Assembly (NCBI GenBank): GCA_022702705.1
Contig: CM040427.1
Span: 20,297,625 to 20,361,624, forward strand
Direction: 5' to 3'
Source: Papilionanthe hookeriana x Papilionanthe teres
Lineage: Eukaryota; Streptophyta; Magnoliopsida; Asparagales; Orchidaceae
DNA length: 64,000 bases
Positions 50,141 to 61,796 of the stretch are shown here, one piece after another. A model generated the notes under the pieces. The model saw only the letters and a program-made list of their open reading frames with translations. It was not told the origin of the DNA and did not search any database. How positions within the stretch are numbered: the stretch's first letter is position 1; every line of letters begins with the position of its first letter. Made by a program: the position numbers and the translations under genes.

Positions 50141-51917
50141 GAGCTTTGTAATTCAAAATTATTCGTAAAAAAAATTAAATAACTATTTTAGAGTAACTAA
50201 TTTGTTACCAAATAATATTTTGTACGTACCGAGCTTAGGAATCATTTTATTTTAATTAATTTACAATTGAAAATAAAATATTATTGGGAAATATACTAAT
50301 CTATTTCGAGTCCATAAAAATCTGGTGATAAAAAACTAACTTTTTAAGAATCCATCAAAATTCGTGTAAATATTTTTAACCAAAAAAATCCTATCCGTCC
50401 AATTAAAAATATAAAAAATACGCCGAATTATCAAAGCGATTTTGAACATATCAAAAATCATCTTCATAAGAGATTGTTATGACATAAAATAATTCAAATT
50501 TGATGTGATATATTCTTGATTAGATTTAATTAAGGTTCTGATTGGTGGCTATTTAAATTTTCGAAATTTCCTTTTTATTCTGAGCTTTTGCTAAATTAAA
50601 ATTTATACGGATTTAAGAAATAATCCAATTCAAATATTATATACATATAATTATATAGCAGGATTAATATTATCTAAATATGGAGAACTGCATCCTTTTG
50701 GGATTTTGAATAAAAAAGAAAATATATCTTTTAATCTAAAATCAAATTACAATTTATCTAAATAATAATAATAAAAAAAAAACACTTATAGCAATCTTTT
50801 CAAATTTTTTGAAAATAAAAATTTAAACAACAGATTTTTCTCCCTTCTATATATACATGATATAATGCCCCTTTCATATTTATTTGAGTTGCAGAGTAGA
50901 GGTAGAGATAGAGGGAGAGGAAGCGCGGAGAAATTGAGAAGATGAGAAAAATGCTCTCATTGTAATCTCGACGGTCATAATTCACGCACGTGTCAAAATC
51001 ATGGTGTTCGGATCTTTGGGACGAGACTGACGCCGTCCGATCATTGCCCCTCCCGCCATACAACGCAAAAAAAAGGTTCTGCTTTTTTTTTGCGTGTTTT
51101 GCTTACACTATACAGTTAGTTTTATATGAGATTTTTTTTTATTTTCATACAAAATTAATATAAAAATACAATTAATAATTGTAGAAATAATGATTTGTTC
51201 GTATGTATAATTGTATATAATTTTCTTATATTTTTTTAAGAATATAATATTGGGTAAAGAAAAAATCATAAAAGAAGCATAAATTCTTTGCTGCAGGTTT
51301 TGAGCGAAAACAATATTCAGCTAAAATTATTATTAAGATTATTTAAATCATTAAAGTAGAGTGATTTATTATTTTGTTAAAGAAGAAGATCTTTTGAATT
51401 TTTAAGTTTTTAAACAATTATTTATGGTGCTATTTGTATTTCTTTAATTTAAACTTTCCGTAATTTAAATCCAATTTCTTCCCTGTTTTAAATATTGCTT
51501 TTTTATTTTAAAATATTACTTTAAGCATTAAAACATTAATGTTATTGTGCGATAAATATAAAAGAAGAAATTTAGCATTTTTAGGAAATTATTATTGGCT
51601 ATTTTTAATCCTTGTTGAGTTTTTTTATATATTTAAATCCATTGAATTACTATTTAGAAAAAAAATATTTTTTATTGTTTGACTTATTAATTTATAAATT
51701 ATAAATTTTCAAATACTATGAGAATATACTATTTATGGGATTTGTATTAACATTGTGATTGTTATTAATATAAAAATCTCAATTCTATTTTTGTTAAAAT
51801 ATTTTATTAAGAAGTCAAAAGAAACATGTTTTAATTGTGGAGTTGATAAGTAAAAAGTGCTCTTCCTGTAATTTAGACGGTTATAATTGACCCATGTGTC
51901 AAAATCATGAAAAATTT

Positions 51918-52098
51918 GCGTACGTAAAGCGTACGCTTTCTAATTACATGGGAGGTTACGAGGAAATTATTTCGTGTTTTATCCTTGTAGTAACCTCCTT
52001 ATTTTTCGGAGTTACGTATAGGTTACATGGACGTTATGCGTACGTGGCGACCTCTATTAGATGATGTACGCAGCCTTTGCATACGCTTTACCGTAACC
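51918..52098. mobile_element. Candidate small inverted-repeat element (MITE-like)
   Basis: The left arm GCGTACGTAAAGCGTACGC (51918-51936) resembles the complement of the right arm (52079-52098), GGTTACGGTAAAGCGTATGC. An inner hairpin GGAGGTTAC/GTAACCTCC lies between. No clear target duplication. Confidence 0.4.
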
Positions 52099-52263
52099 AA
52101 ATTTTTTTCAAAAATCACATCGTTTGGATTTTCAGAAGAGAATAACGCCGCTCATTGCTAGCTATCAAAATTTACGATGATTGCTTCGTGCAAATAAAAT
52201 AGTAATAATTACGAAATATCGCAGCCCTCAAGAAAAAGTTAGTTAAGAAAATAAAAAGGAGCA

Positions 52264-52500
52264 GTTTTACATACATACTGCACAATTCTTACGTATTTAC
52301 CAATTTAACACAAAAAATTTTCATTATTATTTACATAGCACTCAAATCTTTAACGTAAGTAAAAATACTGTTATCAGTATCAATATAAAGTGAAATTATA
52401 CTTTTCATATCTAAATTTATAATAGAAGTGTTATAAATATAAATATTAAATTTAGATGATAAATACGTAAAAGATAGAGAACTGTGTGGTGTGTTCCTAA
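52264..52500. mobile_element. Candidate MITE with TACGTATTTAC termini
   Basis: The left end TTTTACATACATACTGCACA...TTACGTATTTACC is mirrored at the right end as GATAAATACGTAAAAG...CTGTGTGGTGTGTTCC. Half-copies of the same terminus lie at 55385-55475 and 59755-59800, and a related inverted structure lies at 54765-54915. Confidence 0.4.
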
Positions 52501-52879
52501 TTTATCAATAAAACATGTGTATTTAGAATGTAGAAGAAAAAAATTTTGTTGAATGCACCGTAATTTTAAATTTGAAGTTTAAAACAAGACAAATTTAGAA
52601 TCAATGAATGAAATACTTTGAATAATTTCTTAAGAAAAGAAAACGTGATTAAATATGGCGTTCTTTTTTATTTCTTTTTAATTTTTTGAAATTTGTGTCA
52701 ATAATTTTTAATTTTGAATGTTTTTTCTATTTTGATAAATTTTCTGGATAAAACTCGATTTAATTCTAAGAGTTCGTGAGAAATCAATTTATATCTAAAC
52801 AATAATTAAAAAAAATAATTAAAGAAAGAAAAATTAAACAAAAACAATAAGCACTAATTTGCACATAAAACTCAAATAT

Positions 52880-53505
52880 AACTTTTTACAGATATTCAAC
52901 AGATTTATACTCAAATTATTGAAAACTAATGTTGTTAAGATTATTAAACATTTGTATTTTAAACTAAGAGTGGTATCAGAGTTGGCTCCAATTTGGCAAG
53001 AACCTCAAGTCGAGCTCGAGTTCACTCACTAGTCGGTTAAAAACATACAAGCACCCTCAAAAGTAATAAAATAACACTTTTAGGTATATAAGCAGCTGAA
53101 ATACGATTTTTTTTAATGATATTTAACAACATTGTAGTTCAAACTATTGAATGTAAATATTTGCCAAACTTATAAGATATTAACAAAAGCATGCGAGTGG
53201 GCTCTAACTTAGCATGCAAGCTCCACCACCTGAGTTCGAGGGGAAATTATTGTATATGGAGCACGTACACGGTCGCACGCAGGCTCTTCGATATCGAGTA
53301 CTCTTGTAATAACCTATCAATAGGGCTGTCAAAACGGCTCATTGTTCGTGAACAACTCGTGTTGCAACACCAAGAAGCTCGTGTTCAGCTCGTTCGGCCA
53401 AGTTAACGAGTGTTCAGCTCGTTCGCTAAGTTAACGAGCCAAACACGAAAAAGATTTGTTTGTTCGTGTTACGAGAACTGTTTTTGACTCGAAATCTTAT
53501 TCATC

Positions 53506-53543
<38 letters not shown>

Positions 53544-54450
53544 CTATATATATGTATATATACATTTATATCTATATATATATTGACGGGTAGTTTTTTT
53601 AAAAAAAATTTATTGACTACAAGGCTACAAGATTTATAATCGATTAAAAGTATTAATTAAACAAATAGAATAAAAATTATTAAATTGGATTCAAATGATG
53701 TTTTAATATAAACAATATATTTTAAATCTTGTCCCAACTTTACATCTTATGGTTACATGATTAGAAATTTATCCAATGTTCTTTTGTTCGTGAACGAGCT
53801 CGTGTTCAGCTCGCTAAGCAAACGAGCCGAACACGAGCATACTTTTTGAGCTCGAAATATAAAAACGAGTCGAACACGAGCTGAGCTTGGACTCGCTCGT
53901 GTTCGGCTCGTTCTGCTTCTGCTCAAATGTCCGTATCAATCTGTAAATGCGTAATAACCGATACGCTCCCATGCCTCGACATGAGAGTATTGTAGAATGT
54001 CTACCTTAACTGCATGCGTGCTCCGTATGCATCATTTCTCGAGTTCGAGTCCACTCGTGAATCGGTTTAACTCATTTACACCTCCAAACTAATAAAATAT
54101 CATTTTATACAATCAATTGTATATAATTTTTTATAGACTTTTAACAACTATGTTCTCCAGCTATTGAATGCTAATATTTTGTCAAGTGTATTATATATTA
54201 ATAATTTTCCTCGAGCCGTGTCAGGATTTAATCACAACTCAGCTTAACTCAGCTTCACCCTTAGAAGTAATAAGAAATAGCTACATACAAACTGCCGAAA
54301 CATAATTTTTGTAGATTTTAGCAACTTTATACTCAAACTATTGAATTTTAATGATCAGGTCGGAGTTAGTTCAAATTTGGCATGTTTGCTACTCGAGAGT
54401 AGTCCGAGTTAACTCACGAGTTGGTTTAATTGAGTTGCATATATATTTGT
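52880..54450. repeat. Degenerate repeat array interrupted by a hAT-like piece
   Basis: Related blocks containing ACTATTGAAT (about 52908, 53138, 54152, 54335) followed by GGAGTTRGYTCMAATTTGGC and CGAGTTCACTCAC-like phrases recur at about 180-230 bp, except where 53321-53931 intervenes. Copies are heavily diverged. No coding region. Confidence 0.45.
53321..53931. mobile_element. hAT-like MITE, degraded
   Basis: Begins TAGGGCTGTCAAAACGG, the same terminus as 31214-31911, and is filled with GTTCGTGTTCAGCTCG and CGAGCCGAACACGAG motifs around a (TA)n-rich centre. Flanking 8-mers CCTATCAA (53313-53320) and CGTATCAA (53932-53939) agree at seven of eight positions. The right terminus is mutated. Confidence 0.5.
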
Positions 54451-54486
54451 TTTGTTTCATTTTGCATAAAAGTTAAGTTTTTGCAG

Positions 54487-55346
54487 CTGTGCAATGGAGT
54501 GAAGAAGAGCACAAAATGTTCTTGCTTGGACTGAAGAAGCTGGGGAAAAGGAGACTGGTGTGGCATTGCTCGTAATTATGTTTTCACAAGAACTCCTACA
54601 CAAGTTGCAAGCCACGCGCAAAAATATTTTCTTCGCCACAGCGCTCACAATGCGAGGAATAGAAGATCCAGCGTCTTCGATATTGTCCCTGAAGGAGTTC
54701 GTATCTTTTTCTCTCTATTTTCATAATAAAATTTGAAGAAAAAATGATTTAATTAAATTTACCCATCAATTCTTCTGTTTTTATATATTTTACATATAAA
54801 TTTTAATTTTTACATATATGCCATTTTATATATGACTGATCATGTAAAATATAAAGGTAAGATGGTAGATGCGTAAATAAATAAGAATTAGGTGGTATGT
54901 ATGTAAATGCATCTTTAAAAAATATTTATCTATATGATTACACTACTCATAATAACCTTTTAAAGAAAATATTATTATCAAAAAAGAAAAAGAAAAGAAA
55001 TAATTTTAATCACACAACTAAATATTGACCACATTCAAATTGTAAACAGGAGCTGCAACAAGATGGAGGCACTTCAACATCAACGGCGCCTCAGCTCTCT
55101 GAACAACAGCAACAACTTGTGATGCAGAATAACAGTTCAACTGTTATGGAACCTATTAGCTCATATCCACCTGCTAACCTAAACTGTTATTATCCTCCTT
55201 CTTCTCCAGCAAGCTCTGCAGTTTTGGCTTCCTTCAACCTGCTGATCTTCCACTCATCAATACCTTACTTGCTTGCTTATTCAGCACAGAATTCTCCTCA
55301 TGAAGCGGTTATCAGACCTGCTGTGGGGGGTTTAGAGTCCTATTAA
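54487..55346 (+). pseudogene. SHAQKYF-type MYB-related transcription factor, frameshifted and lacking exon 1
   Basis: One-repeat MYB of the KUA1/MYBS3/MYB1R1-like class. These are DNA-binding transcription factors whose third helix contains SHAQKYF. Exon 2 (54487-54696) starts after TTTTTGCAG and reads VQWSEEEHKMFLLGLKKLGK; one extra A in the AAAA run at 54546-54549 then shifts the frame. In the shifted frame it continues GDWCGIARNYVFTRTPTQVA, SHAQKYFLRHS and RRSSVFDIVPEG to the donor GA|GTTCGT. Exon 3 (55050-55346) follows a 353-bp intron in phase 0 with a Gln-rich opening (EQQQQLVMQNN) and ends LESY. No upstream exon with the usual zinc-knuckle start was found down to 53 kb, and that stretch is repeats. 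A recent pseudogene or a sequencing indel are both possible. Confidence 0.8.
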
Positions 55347-55644
55347 TGAAGATGTACCAAGACACAGTTTGTAGAATCTTTTTGGAAGATTTACATACAT
55401 ATCTCTCAATTCTACGTATTTACATATCTAACACCTGAACTTTATATTTTATATATCTGCCAGCCACCTTGGCTGTGCATGAAAATGTTCGCTTTATCTT
55501 TAGTTAAGGTAGATATATTGAGTTGTTTAAGATGTTTAGGTATTGGAAAGTGTTTTAGAGAATCATTTATGGATAAAAATTCAACTTTGCTGTCGGAATT
55601 TTTTATGGTGTGTGCGCGCGCGCGTGCAAGCGCAAGCGAGCGTG

Positions 55645-55925
<281 letters not shown>

Positions 55926-56047
55926 CTGGTTGACTCTTTGGTAGATAGAATTTGCCAGGTCTTTAAAGTTCTGGGTTCGTCGTGTGTGTATTTGGTTGAC
56001 TCTTTGGTAGATAGAATTTGTAAAGGGTCTTTAAAGTTCTTGGTTCA
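55926..56047 (+). repeat. Tandem duplication of about 65 bp
   Basis: TGGTTGACTCTTTGGTAGAT...GGTCTTTAAAGTTCTKGGTTC occurs at 55926-55980 and 55991-56047. The unit has a weak resemblance to a tRNA-like head (TTTGGTAGA...GGGTTCG). Confidence 0.6.
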
Positions 56048-56049
56048 TT

Positions 56050-59000
56050 CGCCATCTTGGACAACACAGGGTGGATCTCAAACTCACTTTGTATCTTTTT
56101 TTTTATATTGCATAATATATATACGTATATATCTATTATACATATATATTTGTTTGTGTGTGTGATTATATAGTTATTTTGTACGGCAGATTTTGATATT
56201 TGTCTTTGTTTTTATATTTTATTTCGTATTTCATTGCTAAACCTTTGGTTGTAATTAGTGAAGTGACTTGGCTTGGTCATAATATATGTTGTTGGTGCTT
56301 AAATTGTGCTCGAGTCGAGTTTTCACTCCAAATTTGATTTGTTAAGCTGTTAATAATTGTATTTGATTTATACTCCATTTGCTATTTTAATTAGAAGAGT
56401 ATTTCAAGGAGTTAATCAAAGAGGCTATAAATATGAATAAGTGCTTAGAATTTTGTATAAAATTATTAGCAACTATTTAATAAAATCTAAATAACTAAGC
56501 AATGGAATGAATTTTAAATTATTATTCAAACACTTTATACCAATTTAATAAGATACATAATAAATAATAAATAATCTTTAATGCAAACAAATAATATAAA
56601 TAATGTATATGCAAACTAGTTAGATAAAAAAAAAAGAAGCGGCGTATCATCAACAAATTTTATCCTGTGAAGTCTCATTGCGTTTTTTAACGATACATTT
56701 GAATTCAAATTATCCGGAGCCACGTTTGAAAACGAGTTTGTAAATTGGCCCGAAGCTTGTCATGGCAGACAAACCACATCATACCAAAGTGGGGTCAATC
56801 CGGAGTTTGGTCAGAAGCCCAATCAAGCTATTGAAATATATTTGGAAGTTTTGGATGATTTATTTGAATGATGAAATAAACAAATTTGACGTATTTATAG
56901 TCAATTCAACATCTTGACAAATAGAATCGAGAACCCAAAAATCATCGATTTTGAGGTCGTTAAAAATCTCTACGAATCTTCCAAAAAATCATATGATAAA
57001 AGTGGATCGATATGGTAGTACGTTAAACGGTTGTGAAGTAATTAACCGAGACGAAAATGACCTTACTCAAAGACTAAAAATAGACCCTCTTTTCCGCTTG
57101 AGGGAGATGGAGAAGAAGATTAATTCGAGAGCCGGATTACACCTTGAATACCCATTGAATCTACTTATGTATACCGTGGCATACATTATCACTGATAGTC
57201 CAACGCTGTCGGCATTAGAGAAAAATGCTATAACCGATAGGAACAAACGACAACAATTTTGGCGTCGAAATTTTTTGATTAATTTTTGAAAGCTTATCGA
57301 GCGGTTTTAATCTAACGTTTTTGACGGTTTAGTTTGTAGGATTCTAGTAAATGTTGTCTCCAATGGTTTATTGTTCATATCCAATAGTTTATTTTGTTGG
57401 TTCATACCAATTTATAAATCACCAAACTTAAGTCATCAGAATATTCAAGAAACGATTCTTGAGTGATATTAATTGAGGTTAGTTGTTAATAACTAATAGT
57501 TTTCGCCGTCCGTTGTTAAGTTATTTAAAATCGATAGTAAGAGCATCTCGAAAGCAGTCCAAAATGCCCTTTATACACGAACTGACACTGAAATTTCTCA
57601 TTTCATTTTCCCGCTCAAGCTCGATCTCCGGATACTCCACGCCGCCCTTTGACCGCATTTTGCGTGGAGCAGCATTTTCTCGATTTATTACAATCAAATC
57701 GAAGGTAATGTCAAATCCAATCTTCCTCTATGTTTACGTTTAATTTGAACCGTTAGTTTTTTTGTACAATTTTTATATTTGGGGAAAATTTAATTTTTCG
57801 ATTTGGTTTTCTATGTTTTAGATGATGTATTTGATTGGTACTTGTTTATGGCTCGTCTATTAGGTTTGTCACGCATAAGATTCAATTTTTAATGTAAAAT
57901 TTGGATATCTGGAGCACAAATTATTTTTGAGGGCCATTGACATATAACTTTAAACATTGCTTTTCATCCTTTTTTGGCAGTGTAAGGTAGCATACTATGT
58001 CCAGGATTTAACAATGGATTTATCTTGTAATCCAGAAAAAACATTAAAATAATTAAAATTTAATCAAAGCTTCGTTAAATCAAAATATAGTTAAGTAAGT
58101 TTTTTTCCTCGCGTTCTATCTGTTCTGCAGTAGTAAATCCAAATTTATTAAATCCTAGTGCATGACAGATTTACTCCATTATCTTCCTCCGTCTAACAAA
58201 TCCCACACTAGATTTGATAAATCCAAATTGCTCCAGTTGTAAATCTTGTTTAATGTAAATCTAGGTTATGCGGCTTGTCCTTGATAATTCTCAAGCAAAT
58301 AGGAAGAATCATCATAAAACCCCATCTAGCATATTTCATATTTGTGAAATTCTCATTGGTTTGATTAACATACACCGATTTAATATATTGGTTTGATAGT
58401 CTGAAAAAATAACACATGGGTGCTAGACTTGTAAATAACAATATTTCGGAAAGCATGCATGTAATAATCCTTTGTGTGTAAATATTGAAGATTATATTTG
58501 AGATATGTATATACCTGAAATTGTATGCTAAGCATGTAAATGCTCATTTAAATGCAAAATGATATGCCCAACACACAAATCTTTTGTTTTCATTGGGCCC
58601 TAGTGGCAAACAATTTTAGAGAGAATTGTCTTAGATGGTTTAGATGTCAACCATCTGATGACCAGATTAGGAGAGTAGATGTTTAGAATCGCCTATGTTT
58701 AGAGTGTCATGCGAACATTTTTAACCTTCTATTTGATCTCTTCATTTAAGCTTTTTCCTTCAACTTTTTGCTAATACTCATTTCCTCAAATATATAGGTT
58801 TTTGTGAATATTTATACAATAAAGGTCAATGACGTACAATAAAATTCTTCCAGATAGAAAAATAATCACTGAAGTGTTCTTGAATGGTTTCGAGACTTTC
58901 GAGATAGCTGCATCTCAACTTTTTATTTTTTTATCAGAGGGTAGATTCGGTATCCGTATTTGAAACATAGATTTCAAGCACATTTAATGCTTAAAGTCAT

Positions 59001-59355
59001 ATATGATTTATATCGTCGGGGGAATTTATTTAGATTATTAGATTTGGACTTGAATGGTGAATTTGGCCCTATAATATTTAGCTTTGCTTCTTTGATGAGC
59101 TATGATCTTCCATCTGAATTTTCCGGGTAGATTTGAAAAAGTAGTTTTCGATGGGACAATATCTCATTATCCGAGTCAATTGGAGTAAGAACTACCAAAC
59201 CATGAACTTGGACATTTTATAAATTACGGAATGCGACACAAAGGCCTCTAAGGAGGGTTGAAAATCTATTCTGAGTTATATGTATCTCTCATAATATTGA
59301 AAATTAAAATAGAGTTTAACATATCTCATGAATGCCTCAATTAGTTTGTAAAAAT
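56050..59355. other. Intergenic, no supported gene
   Basis: An open stretch of 112 codons (56951-57289) and one of 86 codons (57483-57743, with a possible donor AAG|GTAATG at 57705) lack any recognised motif, and I treat them as fortuitous. 58000-58260 has phrases such as AAATCCAAATTTATTAAATCC suggesting a small AT-rich transposon. Confidence 0.35.
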
Positions 59356-59359
59356 ATTT

Positions 59360-59793
59360 TAAAAAAATGTACAAATAATTTTAATCCACATTCTCTTCAA
59401 CACAAATAAATATTCACCGCAATCAATTTGCAAATAGGAGCTGGAACAAGCTGGAAGCACTTCAACATCAACAGTTCCTCAACAAACATCATCAACCTGT
59501 GATGCAGAATAATAGTTCAATTGTTATGAAACCTATTATCTCAGATCTACTTGCCAACCTAAGCTATTATTATCCACCCTTCTTCCCCAGTAAGCTCTAC
59601 AATTATGGCTTCTTTGAGATCTTCCTCATCACATGCCATAATGGATTCAACACACCATTCTCCTCAGCAGAGATTTTCAGACTTTTTGTGGGAAGCAGAG
59701 AGCCTTTATTAATAATAGTATACCAAGACTAAGTTTGTAGAATTTATTTGGAAGATTTACAAATATATCACACAATTCAAAGGTATTTACATA

Positions 59794-59798
<5 letters not shown>
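59360..59798 (+). pseudogene. Duplicated last exon of the MYB-related gene
   Basis: Copies the intron end, exon 3 and the 3' flank of the gene at 54487-55346. After CAAATAG| the exon-like part (59438-59731) reads ELEQAGSTSTSTVPQQ, frameshifts near 59480, then MQNNSSIVMKPIISDLLANL. The shared 3' flank GTTTGTAGAAT...TTTGGAAGATTTACA follows. No MYB-domain exon lies in front of it. Divergence is considerable, so the duplication is old and includes non-coding DNA; it did not arise from a spliced RNA. Confidence 0.75.

Positions 59799-59866
<68 letters not shown>
59799..59866. repeat. (TA)n microsatellite
   Basis: Uninterrupted AT dinucleotides. Confidence 0.95.
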
Positions 59867-59868
<2 letters not shown>

Positions 59869-61010
59869 GATGCGTGCTAGAAAATTTGTGGCGGTAGAGT
59901 AACAAATTATCGTGCTGCGTTGTACGAGAATTGACACGCACACAAATGAAAAGGGAACAACGGTGACTCGAGAAGTTTTACGTGGGAAAACCCTTAAAGG
60001 GAAAAACCACGGGGCCTGGACCGATTGCAAATCCCACTTTATTGATTGGCGTTTACGAAATCCCTGCGTCACGAGACGGAAAAGGGTAATTATATGATGT
60101 AGATTATAACGTGTTGGCGGTATATGGATAATGGAGCTGAGTTGCAAAAATGTGGCATTTATTGATTCGCGTTACAAAAATCCTGCGTCCCAGCGACGGA
60201 AAAAGGGTAATTATATGATGTAGATTATAACGTCGTGACGGTATATGGATGATGGTAGTTGACGATAATCGACCTGGTCCACGGCCGATCGGCGGGGGTC
60301 CCGACGATCAGCGGTGGTCGACGACTCGGCGGTGATTGACGGCGGTCGGCGATGATGCGGGCGCTTCTTCTTCGAGGGCTTAGGACTCTCTCCTTTGTCC
60401 CCCCTCTCATGTGCTGAGAGTTAGGAGTCTGTTGTATGATTACAGGTGCAGTTAATGCGATCGTTTCGATCGGACGGTTCAGAAGGCTTCCCTCGATCAG
60501 ACGGTGTTTAGGGGCATTTAATGACCATAACGATGTCGAAATTGAGTGATCTTGGGCTTGTTGGATTCGTCTTGTCGAGACGCTCGGTCGAGTATGAACT
60601 GGTATCGGCATCCATTTGACCTTCCGATATGTACGAAAACTTCTAAAAGTGGTTTAATGAACGATCCGGGCTTGATTTGACTCGGATTGGTTTTAATTTT
60701 TATATCATTAGGCCCGTCTCATTGAGCCGGTTAGTTTGACTATAAGTTTGCGGGTCGGAGCTGCGGATGACTTTTTTCATCAATATTTAAATATTCTTGC
60801 TCGAAAGATTACGTCGAGATTCGTCTTGGGATGATGAAATTTGTTGGTGGTGTATCAGTTGCCCGCTTATTTGCGAAATGACATAAGAAATACTAGAATT
60901 CGAAGTATTTTTATTTTTTATGTATATATATGTGTATGCGTTTGTGTTTATATTTATATATACACTGTGTGTTAAATGAATATCGTATTTATTATATAAA
61001 AGTAAAGCCT
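59867..61010. other. GC-richer repeat-like region, no gene
   Basis: Contains TTTTACGTGGGAAAACCC and GGGAAAAACCACGGGG (59978-60016), a phrase style common in plant LTRs. A tandem duplication of about 100 bp follows (60036-60135 and 60153-60256, TTTATTGATT...GGTATATGGATRATGG). 60260-60620 is unusually GC-rich for this window. A Ty1/copia-like or other LTR remnant is possible. The - strand open frame there (60225-60611) is not recognised. Confidence 0.35.
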
Positions 61011-61019
61011 TAATTTGCG

Positions 61020-61110
61020 GTGAAACCGAGCACAGCTCGATTAGGAAAGACTTTTTGGGTTATGTAATGGAGGTCACGAGTTCGAATCTTGTACTCATCA
61101 CATAATAAAA
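61020..61110 (+). mobile_element. tRNA-like SINE head
   Basis: CGAGCACAGCTCGATTAGG resembles a box A region and GAGTTCGAATCTTG (61078-61091) is a near-perfect box B. A short AT-rich end follows. It does not form a convincing tRNA, so a SINE head is preferred. Confidence 0.45.
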
Positions 61111-61269
61111 TTATTTTTTATGGGCCGTTTGTTAGACCGGTCGGGCAAATGAAGGGGGGGCTAGAACCGCGGGTCGGCCGGCCGCGCCAGCTGGCCGAGA
61201 GGCTGGAACGTCGGACGGCCGAACCTAGCTCAACGGGTCAACCGATTAGTGGGAAAGACTTGATATTTA

Positions 61270-61450
61270 TTTGGAAAGAACCACTGTATCTCATCAGTGG
61301 GAAAGAACCAACGTATCTCATCATAAAGTTCGAATAAGCATATAGGAAAACTAAAGAAACTCCAAACAATTGTTTCAACAACCACTTTGCGTCATCATCT
61401 ATTGTTCGAATAAGCATATAGGAAAAATAAAGAAACTCCAATCACTTGTT
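61270..61450. repeat. Two short tandem duplications
   Basis: GGAAAGAACCAMYGTATCTC repeats at a period of about 27 bp near 61275-61325. GTTCGAATAAGCATATAGG...AAAGAAACTCCAA repeats at 61328-61374 and 61404-61450, a period of 76 bp. Confidence 0.7.
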
Positions 61451-61796
61451 CCTCCGATAAAAATAAATGTCGTAGATACGACACCCTTCATTTTTGCTCA
61501 ATAGCTATGAAGAAATCTCTCTCTCTTGAATCCTCAGACGACTCCGCGGCAAAGTAGTAAAATTTGTCATCCTACGCGATATCTTAATCCTTGCTCTAAA
61601 ATTGCAACAACCTCGTTAATTGAGGATTTCTGCACTTTATGTGGAGCATCTTCGAGAGAAGAATCCATCGAGGGCATGATATCCGGTTTCGATAGAAGGA
61701 GCTCCACTCTTTTCCTCTTGTTAATATAGGGGTAGGGTTTGAGCGGTTTGTTGAGTGGATCTCGGTGGGACTTGGGTTGTGGAGTCTTTGGTGAAT

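Larger units (their letters stand above)
50141..52840. other. AT-rich intergenic DNA with MITE-like pieces, no gene
   Basis: No ORF is supported. A TATA-like CTATATATACA near 50848 is followed by a GA-rich stretch and CACGCACGTGTC, a G-box/ABRE-type core (50985-50996); a related 51-bp block recurs at 51859-51909. MITE-like structures are listed separately. Confidence 0.4.

Noticed and set aside
56951..57289. 112-codon open frame as a host gene
   Set aside because: No homology recognised, no introns or start context, and it lies in repeat-like DNA.
61078..61091. A functional tRNA gene around this box B
   Set aside because: No cloverleaf with paired acceptor and anticodon stems could be drawn; a SINE head fits better.
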